A stretch of 64,000 nt of DNA from Pseudomonas ekonensis (GCF_019145435.1 NZ_JAHSTS010000002.1:1054001-1118000); one strand, 5' to 3'. Counted from the first letter of the stretch, positions 28,105-35,695 are shown. Notes: generated from the letters alone by a model not told the origin. Numbers and translations: made by a program.

Positions 28105-28989
28105 ATGAGGCCAGAAATCGCTGTGCTGGATATACAGGGTCAGTATCGGGTTTACACGGAGTTCTATCGCGCAGACGCCGCAGAGAAGACCATCATCTTG
28201 GTCAACGGCTCGATGGCCACGACTGCGTCGTTTGCGCAAACCGTCAAGAACCTGCACCCGCAATTCAACGTGGTCTGCTACGACCAGCCCTACGCTGGCC
28301 GCTCCAAGGCGCACAACCGCCACGACAGGATGCTGACCAAGGAAGTCGAGGCTCAGATCCTGCTGGAGCTGATCGACCACTTCGCCGCCGAGCATGTGCT
28401 GTCGTTCTCCTGGGGCGGCGCCGCCACCATGATGGCCCTGGCGCATCGTCCCCGGCGCATCGAAAGGGCCGTGATCAGTTCGTTCTCGCCGGTGATCAAC
28501 GAACCGATGCGCGACTACCTCGAACGCGGCGTCGAACACCTCGGCAACCTGGACCGCGACCGCGTCGGCCATCTGGTGAACAACACCATCGGCAAGCACC
28601 TGCCGTCGCTGTTCAAGCGCTTCAACTACCGCCACGTCAGCAGCCTGGCCGAGCACGAATACGGGCAGATGCACTTTCACATCAACGAAGTGCTGAACAA
28701 CGACCGCGACTGCTACCTGCGCGCCGCCAAGCAAATCGACGTGCCGGTGCTGTTCATGAACGGCGAATGGGACGAGTACACCTCGGCCGTGGACGCCAAG
28801 CTGTTCGGCAACCATGTGCAGCTGAGCACCTTCACCACGCTGCAGGCCACCGGCCACTTCCTCGACATGGAACACAAGGCCGCCTGCGAAGGCAGCCGCA
28901 AGGCATTGCTGGGTTTCCTGAAACCTGCGCAGCACAGCAGCCGCGCGCGCAACGCGTTCGCCCAGGACTACCATGCATTGGCCATCTGA
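28105..28989 (+). CDS. phaG: 3-hydroxyacyl-ACP:CoA transacylase/thioesterase PhaG (RhlA family)
   Basis: A 294-residue alpha/beta-hydrolase-fold enzyme that diverts (R)-3-hydroxyacyl chains from fatty-acid synthesis toward medium-chain polyhydroxyalkanoate. The N-terminus (MRPEIAVLDIQGQYRVYTEF) is as I remember it in P. putida PhaG. The probable triad is Ser102 (SFSWGGA), Asp223 (WDEYTS) and His251 (GHFLDME), at the same positions as in the close relative RhlA. The HX4D motif discussed for P. putida PhaG reads HVSSLA here (His177, Ala182). No rhlB follows, which favours PhaG over RhlA. The ATG at 28105 is preceded by AGGAG. Confidence 0.9.
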   Translation: MRPEIAVLDIQGQYRVYTEFYRADAAEKTIILVNGSMATTASFAQTVKNLHPQFNVVCYDQPYAGRSKAHNRHDRMLTKEVEAQILLELIDHFAAEHVLSFSWGGAATMMALAHRPRRIERAVISSFSPVINEPMRDYLERGVEHLGNLDRDRVGHLVNNTIGKHLPSLFKRFNYRHVSSLAEHEYGQMHFHINEVLNNDRDCYLRAAKQIDVPVLFMNGEWDEYTSAVDAKLFGNHVQLSTFTTLQATGHFLDMEHKAACEGSRKALLGFLKPAQHSSRARNAFAQDYHALAI

Positions 28990-29160
28990 AAAAGCGTCAC
29001 CGCGAGCAAGCCTGCGCCACTGAAGTGTCGACCGACTTCACACCCGCAGCGCTTGCCCGCGACTGACCGACGGCACGTCTGTTTCAGGACTTTCAGAGCT
29101 CCGCGCGCAAAGAAAACTTCAATTCCGCGCCCGAGTCTGGTACAAAGTCAGCCGTTCCGA

Positions 29161-29234
29161 GCGGGTGTCGTATAATGGCATTACTCCAGCTTCCCAAGCT
29201 GATAACGAGGGTTCGATTCCCTTCACCCGCTCCA
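29161..29234 (+). tRNA. tRNA-Gly (anticodon CCC)
   Basis: 74 bases with the 3' CCA encoded. The acceptor GCGGGTG pairs with CACCCGC. The anticodon loop is TTCCCAA, giving CCC, which reads GGG glycine codons. The T-arm GAGGGTTCGATTCCCTT is standard. The first anticodon-stem pair is a C-A mismatch. An intrinsic terminator follows at 29270. Confidence 0.95.
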
Positions 29235-29269
29235 ATCAGATTTCAGTCCTGCGTCGTTTGACGGGGATG

Positions 29270-29300
29270 AAAAAAACCGGCCTATAGCGCCGGTTTTTTT
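29270..29300 (+). terminator. Intrinsic terminator after tRNA-Gly
   Basis: A-run, ACCGGC, short loop, GCCGGT and seven T, 36 bases after the tRNA CCA. Confidence 0.9.
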
Positions 29301-29399
29301 GTGTCTGGAATCTGGCATCCCATTCATGCAGAGCATCAGCTCACCTGAATGATAAATCCATAAAACAATATCTTAAGCCGTAAATTGCTAGTTAATAAC

Positions 29400-29417
29400 C
29401 ACAATATGAGAATTGTG
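29400..29417. promoter_or_regulatory. Candidate HipB operator CACAAT-N6-ATTGTG
   Basis: Perfect 6-bp inverted repeat immediately upstream of the hipBA -35 hexamer. Position and symmetry fit autoregulation by the HipB-type antitoxin; binding is inferred. Confidence 0.55.
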
Positions 29418-29421
29418 CGCT

Positions 29422-29449
29422 TTGACAAAACCAAGGCCAACTCTATACT
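29422..29449 (+). promoter_or_regulatory. Sigma-70 promoter of hipBA
   Basis: Consensus TTGACA (29422-29427), 16-base spacer and TATACT (29444-29449), about 40 bases before the hipB start, in a locally AT-rich stretch. Confidence 0.8.
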
Positions 29450-29488
29450 TTTGAGCACCCACGCACTCAGTCCCGCCTTAGGCCCATC

Positions 29489-29806
29489 ATGCTGGAATTA
29501 AGCCTCAGCACCCCCAGTGAAATCGTCAAACGGCTTTGCGAACGCCTTCGCACCGAACGGTTGGCCCGGCAAATGACGCAGGCCGAAGTGGCGGCGCGCG
29601 CCGGCATCGGCACCAACACCGTGTCCAATCTGGAATCCGGGCGCAATGTCGGGTTCGAAAACGTGATTCGCGTGGCCATGGTGCTCGGGCGCGCCCATGA
29701 GCTCGAAAACCTGTTCATGCCGAAGCTGGACAGCCTGGACGATATCCTTCGCTACGAAAACAGCTCCACACGTCATCGTGTCAGGAGGAAGTCCGGCGAT
29801 GCTTGA
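29489..29806 (+). CDS. hipB: HipB-like antitoxin (XRE-family DNA-binding)
   Basis: A 105-residue protein with a helix-turn-helix domain at about residues 12-65 (MTQAEVAARAGIGTNTVSNL). A C-terminal tail reads DSLDDILRYENS and is rich in Arg at the end. By family it neutralises the kinase HipA and represses the operon. The Shine-Dalgarno is weak (TTAGG). The stop overlaps the start of hipA by 8 bases, giving coupled expression. The promoter and palindrome just upstream support autoregulation. Confidence 0.82.
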   Translation: MLELSLSTPSEIVKRLCERLRTERLARQMTQAEVAARAGIGTNTVSNLESGRNVGFENVIRVAMVLGRAHELENLFMPKLDSLDDILRYENSSTRHRVRRKSGDA

Positions 29807-31058
29807 GCAAGTCGATGTCTACTACGACGGCTGGGGCGAACACTGGCAGTGGGGCACGCTGGTTTCCACGACGGCCCTCACGGGGCGCCCGTTGATCGTG
29901 TTCGAGTACAGCGACGAAGCGAAGCGCAGAGGGCTGGAGCTGTCCTCCCTCAAGCTTCCCTTGGAAGGCCCCAAGCTAAGCCGCGACTTCCCGCGCCATC
30001 AGTTGGGGCTTCCAGGCCCGGTCTACGATTCATTGCCCGACGGATGGGGCATGCTGTTGATGGATCGTCTCTTCAAGCGCCGCCGTCTGAACCCGGCTCG
30101 CATCGGGCCGCTGGAGCGGCTGGCCTACATCGGCAACAACGCCATGGGCGCGATGTCCTTCAAACCCGTGGCGCCCGAAGGGCTGGAGCCGCAAGAACAC
30201 ATTCCACTCGACCTGCTCGCGGCCGAGGTACGGGAGGTGCTCAATGGCGAAGGCGGCGAATTCCTGGAGAGGTTGCTGCTGGTCGGCGGCTCTCCCCAAG
30301 GCGCCAGGCCGAAGGCTTTGGTCTATCGCGATCCTCTGACACAAGCCTTTACGACGATTGCCACGCCGGGCTTCGAGGCTTGGTTGGTCAAGTTTCCGGC
30401 CAGGCAAGAACACCCTGAAGTCTGTGCCATCGAAATGGTCTACGCCGAATGCTTGCGCAAATGCGGCATCCGCACACCCGACACCCAGTACTTCAGCCTG
30501 CCGAACGGACTGGCAGCCTTCGCCACGCGGCGCTTTGACCGACAAGGCGAGCTCCGCGTACCCATGCAAAGTCTTGCGGCCTTCACCGGAGCCGATTTCC
30601 AGACCGCGGGCACGCTGGATTACGTCAGTTTCCTGCGGGCGACCCATCGCTGCACCAATGACATTCGGGAAAAGGCGCTGGCGTTCGAACGTGCAGCCTT
30701 CAACGTTGTGTTCAACAACCGGGACGATCACCCCAAGAACTTTGCCTACCTGATGTTACCTTCGGGCCAATGGACATTGGCGCCGGCCTACGACGTGACC
30801 TTCTGCGAAGGCCCCGGCGGATACCATCAAATGGATGTGATGGGCGAAGCACTGCAGATCGACCGGAAATCCCTGCTCAGACTTGCTGAGGAAGCCGAGA
30901 TCCCGGCCGGCGCGGCAGGCGACATCCTTGACCGGATGTGCAACGTGGCCAGTCAGTTCGCGGCCATGGCCGAGCATGGATACCCCGGTGTGATCACCCG
31001 GGAAACGTTGCTGGCCATTCAGGACCGGATCGACGAAAACATTGCCCTGCTTCGCTGA
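29799..31058 (+). CDS. hipA: HipA-family serine/threonine kinase toxin
   Basis: A 419-residue HipA-type kinase. E. coli HipA inactivates glutamyl-tRNA synthetase and induces persistence. An N-terminal HipA domain is present, with GLPGPVYDSLPDGWG (near residue 71). A glycine-rich loop GGSPQGARPK lies near 165, a catalytic-loop motif FNNRDDHPKN near 306, and a DxT metal motif AYDVTF near 330. All are intact, so the kinase should be active. The frame extends upstream, but the ATG at 29799 follows CAGGAGGAAG and overlaps hipB. The target cannot be inferred from sequence. Confidence 0.85.
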   Translation: MLEQVDVYYDGWGEHWQWGTLVSTTALTGRPLIVFEYSDEAKRRGLELSSLKLPLEGPKLSRDFPRHQLGLPGPVYDSLPDGWGMLLMDRLFKRRRLNPARIGPLERLAYIGNNAMGAMSFKPVAPEGLEPQEHIPLDLLAAEVREVLNGEGGEFLERLLLVGGSPQGARPKALVYRDPLTQAFTTIATPGFEAWLVKFPARQEHPEVCAIEMVYAECLRKCGIRTPDTQYFSLPNGLAAFATRRFDRQGELRVPMQSLAAFTGADFQTAGTLDYVSFLRATHRCTNDIREKALAFERAAFNVVFNNRDDHPKNFAYLMLPSGQWTLAPAYDVTFCEGPGGYHQMDVMGEALQIDRKSLLRLAEEAEIPAGAAGDILDRMCNVASQFAAMAEHGYPGVITRETLLAIQDRIDENIALLR

Positions 31059-31093
31059 GGCCTGCGTCGCCAGGAAGCGAATGCGTTGAAATG

Positions 31094-31124
31094 AAAAAAC
31101 CGGTCGTGATGACCGGTTTTTTTT
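31094..31124. terminator. Intrinsic terminator after hipA
   Basis: AAAACCGGTC, 5-base loop, GACCGGTTTT and a run of eight T. It lies between convergent hipA and the DUF6124 gene and works in both directions. Confidence 0.93.
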
Positions 31125-31143
31125 GTGCCTGCCCAACGGGCCG

Positions 31144-31512
31144 TCACCCCTTCGGTTCGACGTTATCCAACGCCTGGTTCACCGCCGCTTCCCCCAGCGC
31201 CACCAATTGCGCGATGCCCAGCGCGGTCCGGCGGTGGCCGGCGTCCAGCACGGCGGCGAAGTTGTTGAGCATTTCCGAGGCCGAGCCGAGGTTCTCGCTG
31301 GCGTTGGCCAGCAGGGATTCGGTGTCGTAGACGGGGTTGGGGAGGTACATGGGTTCGGCGTCGAGGGACGTGGCCATGATCCCGGCGGCCGGGTTCAAGT
31401 AATGGTCGAGCGCACGTTCTGCGGCTTCGTGAAGTTTTCGCGAGTCGATCGAGGTGTAGGGGGAAGTTGGATCGGTGGGGATTTCGGGCGGGTTCGGTGT
31501 TGGTTTTTTCAT
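31144..31512 (-). CDS. DUF6124 family protein
   Basis: A 122-residue protein of the DUF6124 group (formerly DUF3077), common as many paralogues in Pseudomonas. The N-terminus is Pro/Thr-rich and disordered (PTPNPPEIPTDPT). The C-terminal half is helical, with ESLLANASENLGSASEMLNN and a GHRRTALGIAQLVALGE segment. Function is unknown. The ATG overlaps the stop of an upstream open frame as ATGA, and a strong hairpin (31539-31575) lies 27 bases before the start, so expression may be controlled through the leader. Confidence 0.8.
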   Translation of the reverse strand: MKKPTPNPPEIPTDPTSPYTSIDSRKLHEAAERALDHYLNPAAGIMATSLDAEPMYLPNPVYDTESLLANASENLGSASEMLNNFAAVLDAGHRRTALGIAQLVALGEAAVNQALDNVEPKG

Positions 31513-31784
31513 GATTTTTTACTCAGCGTGATGGTCAGAGCTGCCGCCTTCGGTTCCACGCGAAGGGTGGCAGCTGTACGCAGGTTGGAACCCGGGCCAC
31601 TGAGCAAAACCCGGCAGACTCGAAGTCTCCCGCGCACAGCCGCCATAGCGGAGCGCACACCATCAAGATGCGCAGCATACGTCATGAAAGGTGCGTTTGC
31701 TTTCAGTGTTGTTCGGGGTTCCAATCCCGGCCGCCGACTCGTCAGCGACCCGCTCAGGCTAAAGAGCTGGCTTCCGACGGACAA
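31513..31784 (-). promoter_or_regulatory. Structured leader with coupled upstream ORF before DUF6124
   Basis: On the minus strand this stretch has nested inverted repeats. AGCTGCC and CCTTCG pair with CGAAGG and GGCAGCT (31539-31575). AGACT-TCG-AGTCT sits within CGG/CCG arms (31613-31632). TTGGAACCC and GGGTTCCAA pair at long range (about 31585 and 31715). An open frame (to 31509, reaching up to 91 codons) runs through it and ends in ATGA, coupling to the DUF6124 start. The frame has no known domain and its coding status is doubtful. I read the region as a cis-acting RNA leader. The remaining stretch to 31903 shows nothing further. Confidence 0.5.
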
Positions 31785-31903
31785 CCTGAAAACCGTGTGG
31801 GAAGGTTCGGCAAATCATGAACATGGATTAAACATCCCGGATCAAGTTATCGCCCTTGGAGAGCGCCTTCGCCCGGCAGCGACGGGCGCCCACCACAATG
31901 TCC

Positions 31904-32674
31904 TCAACGCGTAGCGACAATGAACAGCCGCGGAAACGGCAACAGCACCGAACCGTCAGGCAACGCCGGATAGGCCTGGGCCACGGCCGCCAGATAGTGC
32001 TCCAGGTACTGCGCCCGCTCCGCTTCCGTGAGGGGGCTGAGGAACGGAATCAGACCGCTGCCCTTGAACCATTCCACCACCCCCGCCGCACCGCCCGGCA
32101 ACGGATGGTGATAGGTGGTGCGCCACACATCGACCCGTGAGCAGTGCGGGCGCAGCATCGAGAAGTAACCGCTGGCATCCGCCATTTCGGTGCGCTGCCC
32201 GGCGGCGCCCGCCAGTTTGCCGGCCCACGACCCGTTGGCGGCGACTTCGCGCATCAGCCGGTGGGACGGTTCATTGAGGTTGTCCGGCATCTGGATCGCC
32301 AGGCTCCCGCCGGGCGCAAGCTTGCCCGCCAGCGCCGGCAGCAACGTCGCGTGGTCGGGCACCCACTGCAACACCGCGTTGGCGAAGATCACATCGAACG
32401 GGCCTTCATCGGCCCATGCATCGATGTCTGCCACATCGAACCGCAATTGCGGCAGGCGCTTGCGGGCGGCCTCGATCATGTCCGGCGAACTGTCCAGCCC
32501 GCGCACCTGCGCCCCCGGGAAGCGCGACACCAGCAGCTCGGTCGAATTGCCGGGGCCGCAACCGATGTCGACCACCGTGCGCGCCTCGGGCGTGGGGATC
32601 GCCGCCAACAGATCACGGGCCGGACGGGTGCGTTCATCTTCGAAAGCGACATATTGCTTGGCGGACCAGCTCAT
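31904..32674 (-). CDS. tam: Trans-aconitate 2-methyltransferase
   Basis: A 256-residue SAM-dependent methyltransferase. Motif I is VVDIGCGPGNSTELL (near residue 34), followed by the acidic D in VRGLDSSPDMIE and the post-motif FANAVLQWVPDH. The N-terminus MSWSAKQYVAFEDERTRPARDLL is typical of Tam, which methyl-esterifies the citrate-cycle inhibitor trans-aconitate. The frame runs 49 codons further up, but the ATG at 32674 has AGGAG 8 bases ahead. It is a single gene. Confidence 0.92.
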   Translation of the reverse strand: MSWSAKQYVAFEDERTRPARDLLAAIPTPEARTVVDIGCGPGNSTELLVSRFPGAQVRGLDSSPDMIEAARKRLPQLRFDVADIDAWADEGPFDVIFANAVLQWVPDHATLLPALAGKLAPGGSLAIQMPDNLNEPSHRLMREVAANGSWAGKLAGAAGQRTEMADASGYFSMLRPHCSRVDVWRTTYHHPLPGGAAGVVEWFKGSGLIPFLSPLTEAERAQYLEHYLAAVAQAYPALPDGSVLLPFPRLFIVATR

Positions 32675-33068
32675 TGCGTACTCCTGTCGGTGGGCATTGC
32701 AGCGGTTCGCTACGATACCGCCTCCCTTGCGCTCAGCTCCAGAGCGACACGTTGCAATCCGTGTCCGCAGCCGAACCGTCGAACCGCTCCGAAGCGTCGC
32801 TATGCCGGGCTTCAGGCCCATGACGGCAAAGCGACCGTTCGTCGAACCGCCAATGAGTCAGTTTTGACAGCTAAAAAAAGCTACCTATAGTCAATGGGCA
32901 GCAGTCGGAAGGAACCCGACGCATTCGATTTCGTGCAGGGAGCACGGCCAGCTCAATCCCCATGACCGGTGGGTTCCGTCCGTAGTGTGCTAGCAACGGC
33001 CAAGCGACAGGCAAGCGTTGCCGGGCTCGTCAACAGCCAGGCATTCACTATGAACAAGGAGCTTTACC
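32675..33068. promoter_or_regulatory. Divergent tam/aidA-like intergenic region with long 5' UTR
   Basis: 394 bases without a convincing gene. It contains the sigma-70 promoter at 32864-32891, so the aidA-like mRNA would carry a leader of about 170 bases. That leader includes an imperfect inverted repeat, CGGAAGGAACCC (32906-32917) against GGGTTCCGTCCG (32971-32982). The last 20 bases have AAGGAG in front of the start codon. Confidence 0.5.
32864..32891 (+). promoter_or_regulatory. Sigma-70 promoter of the first AidA/PixA-family gene
   Basis: TTGACA (32864-32869), 16-base spacer and TATAGT (32886-32891), a near-consensus promoter about 178 bases before the start codon. Confidence 0.75.
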
Positions 33069-33572
33069 ATGTCTCGAGTCACGGATGTGCTGGTCTCTAT
33101 CGACACCGAAACCATTCTGAAAAACTACCCCGGCATCAGCAAGAACCCGGCCTCGCCGACGATGATCGACTGGAAACACGTCTACATGGTCACCAACCAG
33201 GACAACGTGGTCAGCGGTCAGGCCGGGGGCGAACTGGACATCAAGGCCCAGGTCGGCGACCTGATCCGCTGGCGTGAGACCAGCCTGTCGCAGAGCTTCG
33301 AAAACGCGGTGATCTTCTACAAGTTCATCGGCAACCAGGGCAACGACCTGATCTCGCCGCCCTCGCCGCGCAAGGCCACGGCGTGCGTCGCCGTGCCGAA
33401 CACCAGCAATCCGTCGGTGCCTAGCTGCCAGAAGGTCGACAACCACTACTGGTCGTCCGAAACCCTGGCATGCGGCCGCGTGACCTACCACTTCCATTTC
33501 CTGATCGTCGACCGCAATTGCCAGATCGTCGGTTGCTGCTCCTGGGATCCGTTCATCTCCATCCACAACTGA
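33069..33572 (+). CDS. AidA/PixA-family (inclusion body family) protein, copy 1
   Basis: A 167-residue soluble protein of the AidA/PixA family. Burkholderia and Ralstonia AidA is quorum-sensing regulated, and Xenorhabdus PixA forms cytoplasmic inclusion bodies. The family pattern is clear: an N-terminal strand VLVSIDTETILKNYP, MVTNQDNVVSGQAGGELDI (near residue 39), DNHYW (near 124), and a C-terminal DRNCQIVGCCSWDP. There is no signal peptide. An AAGGAG precedes the ATG and a strong promoter with long leader lies upstream. A diverged second copy follows 118 bases downstream. Confidence 0.83.
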   Translation: MSRVTDVLVSIDTETILKNYPGISKNPASPTMIDWKHVYMVTNQDNVVSGQAGGELDIKAQVGDLIRWRETSLSQSFENAVIFYKFIGNQGNDLISPPSPRKATACVAVPNTSNPSVPSCQKVDNHYWSSETLACGRVTYHFHFLIVDRNCQIVGCCSWDPFISIHN

Positions 33573-33690
33573 CGAGGCTCCGGGCCTCCCGGCGACGGGG
33601 GGCCTGCCGGATCCGCCGCCGCCCTGCACGGAACAGGATGCCTGCCACGGCCGGGGCGGTCGCATTTCGCCCACATCATGAAAGGAATCC

Positions 33691-34233
33691 ATGATGACTT
33701 CCGAACCGATCCCACCGCCGTCGACCCGCCCCGCCAAGGCGCTCAGCGCACTGTTGATCGTCGATGCCGAGTCCCTGCTGGCGAGATACCCGGATCCCAG
33801 CCTGGATCCCGACAACCCCACGGCCATCGATGCAGGTTTCGTTCTTCCGCTCAGCGGGAACGCCACAGGCAAAAAAAGCGGAAATGACAGCAAAGTGACA
33901 CTCCCGATGGACATCGGCGACGAATGTCACCTGCGCGGAAGATCCATCAGCCTGATCGCCGAACATAGCGTGGTGTTCTATGCCATGGACATCGGCGACA
34001 GCGCCGTTCTTTCCACGCCCAAGCTGGTCGTCAAACCCGGCCTGACCGTTCCCGCCCCCGATCCCGACAACCCGACCGAACCCGCCAGCCACCGGGCCGA
34101 CGACCACTACTGGCATTGCTCGGCAACGGCAAAGGGCTCGACGCCCTGCCGGTTCGATTTCATGTTGGTCAATCAGCGTTGCGAGGTGGCGGGGTGTTTC
34201 AGTTGGTCGGTCGAGGTGGAGATCAGGCCATGA
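33691..34233 (+). CDS. AidA/PixA-family protein, copy 2 (diverged)
   Basis: A 180-residue relative of the preceding gene. It has an N-terminal Pro-rich extension (PIPPPSTRPAK), then LLIVDAESLLARYPDPS, DDHYW near residue 134 and the C-terminal NQRCEVAGCFSWSVEVEI, mirroring copy 1 motif by motif. The central region is different and more acidic, with an LPMDIGDECHLRGR segment. AAAGGA precedes the ATG at 33691, and a second ATG follows directly at 33694. The two genes are probably one transcript, with a GC-rich gap between them. The roles are unknown; a hetero-assembly is a guess. Confidence 0.78.
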   Translation: MMTSEPIPPPSTRPAKALSALLIVDAESLLARYPDPSLDPDNPTAIDAGFVLPLSGNATGKKSGNDSKVTLPMDIGDECHLRGRSISLIAEHSVVFYAMDIGDSAVLSTPKLVVKPGLTVPAPDPDNPTEPASHRADDHYWHCSATAKGSTPCRFDFMLVNQRCEVAGCFSWSVEVEIRP

Positions 34234-34345
34234 CAGGCGCCAAAGCCCAAGCCGCCGCTTCATGGTCGGCCAGCTCTGTTTGAAGTCGAATTTTCACTGA
34301 TTGGCGGATGTCAGAACTTCAGGCCCCTTGCTGAGGATCACCGCC

Positions 34346-34756
34346 ATGAAATTCGCCAAGATTTCCCAGACGCTCGCCCTGTGGGCGGGCAGTCCCAAGA
34401 CGTTCATGGGCGCGTTGATCCTGATCGGGCTGTGGGGATTGAGCGGGCCGCTTTTCGGTTACAACGACACCTGGCAACTGATCATCAATACCTCGACCAC
34501 CATCATCACGTTCCTGATGGTGTTCCTGATCCAGAACACCCAGAACCGTGACACGGACATCCTGCACCTGAAGCTGGACGAACTGCTGCGGGTCACCCAG
34601 GAGGCGCAGAACGCGATGCTCGGGCTGGAGTCGCTGGACCTGAAGCAGTTGGAGACGCTGCGCAAGCATTACCGGTCGCTGGGTGAGAACGAGGTGTTCA
34701 ACCTGGAAGGGTTGGGGGACAAGAGCAAGCCGAAGCAGGATCTGAACGATTGTTGA
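34346..34756 (+). CDS. Low-affinity iron permease (Fet4-like) family small membrane protein
   Basis: A 136-residue protein with two membrane segments (about residues 18-38 and 45-65) around GALILIGLWGLSGPLFGYNDTWQL, then the signature FLIQNTQNRDTDILHLKLDEL. This is the low-affinity iron permease family seen widely in bacteria as short proteins; iron transport is not shown for these. The frame begins 15 codons upstream, but the ATG at 34346 follows GAGGATC. It converges on the DUF4142 gene. Confidence 0.8.
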   Translation: MKFAKISQTLALWAGSPKTFMGALILIGLWGLSGPLFGYNDTWQLIINTSTTIITFLMVFLIQNTQNRDTDILHLKLDELLRVTQEAQNAMLGLESLDLKQLETLRKHYRSLGENEVFNLEGLGDKSKPKQDLNDC

Positions 34757-34789
34757 GGGTTGCGGTGTTTGCTCCGCGAGTGACGGAGG

Positions 34790-34823
34790 GGCCTGCTGCG
34801 CAGGCCAGCGGGAGCAAGCTCCC
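34790..34823. repeat. REP-like palindromes between Fet4-like and DUF4142 genes
   Basis: Two adjacent palindromes: GGCCTG-N5-CAGGCC (34790-34806) and GGGAGC-AA-GCTCCC (34810-34823). The second is the same REP family as at 14565, 43165 and 60060. They lie between convergent 3' ends. Confidence 0.65.
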
Positions 34824-34851
34824 TCGCCACGGTGGGATTGCGTGGTGGCCG

Positions 34852-35355
34852 TCAGCGGCTGGCCTGCAGGGCCCGGGCCATCTCCAGGTGGTTCTGCAGT
34901 TTGGGCAGGGTCTCGGCGGCGAAGGCCTTGATCTCAGGCACGTCGGTGGTCTGCGCTTCCTGCTCGATCTGCTGGATGGCCTCCTCCGTCGCCTTGACCT
35001 GACTGGCGGCGTAGGCCTGGTCGAAAGTCTCGCCCTCCAGGGCTTCGGGCATGAGCGTCTTGGCCTTGTCGGCCATGTCGTCGCGGGACGCTACTGGCAA
35101 GTCGAGTTTCTTGGCGATCTTCGCCAGGTGCTGGTTGGCGGTGGTGCGGTCGTTGATGACCACGATGGTGTAGTCCTTGACCTCTTTGGATTCCGACTTC
35201 TGGTGCGCCAGGCGGCTGGCTTCGATGTCGGCCATGCCTTTGGCCGAGGCATCGTTGATGAAGTCGGCGGGCGACTGGGCGAACGCGCTGCCGGCGCCCA
35301 GCGCCAGCAGGGTGAAGAAACTGATGTTGCGGACTCGGCTGGCCTTGCGGCTCAT
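34852..35355 (-). CDS. DUF4142 exported protein
   Basis: A 167-residue secreted or periplasmic helical protein. The signal peptide covers about residues 1-26 (ending SAFA), then the ferritin-like DUF4142 domain begins QSPADFINDASAKGMADIEASR. The ATG at 35355 with GAAGGAGG upstream is preferred over an earlier in-frame start. DUF4142 proteins are often stress- or stationary-phase-induced, but no activity is established. The upstream 52-codon KGG gene on the same strand supports a stress context. Confidence 0.82.
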   Translation of the reverse strand: MSRKASRVRNISFFTLLALGAGSAFAQSPADFINDASAKGMADIEASRLAHQKSESKEVKDYTIVVINDRTTANQHLAKIAKKLDLPVASRDDMADKAKTLMPEALEGETFDQAYAASQVKATEEAIQQIEQEAQTTDVPEIKAFAAETLPKLQNHLEMARALQASR

Positions 35356-35420
35356 GGTCGCGCCCTCCTTCTCTGAAGCATTCAAGCGGGAGCTTGCGCC
35401 CCCGCCTCTCAATCAAACGG

Positions 35421-35579
35421 CTACTTCGACTTCTGCGCAGGCTTGCGGCCCATTTCGGCCTTGCCCGGATCCTTGTCGACGGTCGTGGTGGTGGTTTTAC
35501 CACCCTTGCGGCCGGCCTCGGACGCCTTGGTCCGGTCGTTGGCGAAGTTTCCCGAGTTCGAGTTTCTTGAATTAGGCAT
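35421..35579 (-). CDS. Small KGG-motif stress protein (YciG/con-10 like)
   Basis: A 52-residue, highly hydrophilic protein: MPNSRNSNSGNFANDRTKAS, then EAGRKGGKTTTTTV and a Lys-rich end (KAEMGRKPAQKSK). The AGRKGG repeat motif is that of the stress-induced KGG/YciG family. The stop codon TAG is at 35423-35421, and AGAGGTAG precedes the ATG. It lies 65 bases upstream of the DUF4142 gene on the same strand. The family is typically general-stress regulated; function is unknown. Confidence 0.78.
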   Translation of the reverse strand: MPNSRNSNSGNFANDRTKASEAGRKGGKTTTTTVDKDPGKAEMGRKPAQKSK

Positions 35580-35695
35580 GATTCTCTACCTCTTGGCGTT
35601 GATCGTGGCGAGCAGGTGCCCGCCTAGGTTGAGAATTTCCTGACCGCCAAAGGTTTAGAAAAGTTGCCCGCGCCGCGACGAACGGCGAGCGCGGT

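Noticed and set aside
31584..31730. tRNA-like sequences (GGTTCCAATCC and similar T-arm look-alikes) near DUF6124
   Set aside because: No acceptor, D-arm or anticodon arm could be assembled around them; they fit the long-range inverted repeat instead.
31509..31784. 91-residue protein gene overlapping DUF6124
   Set aside because: No recognisable domain, unusual composition, and the region is dominated by inverted repeats; treated as a leader. Kept as a finding because coding cannot be excluded.
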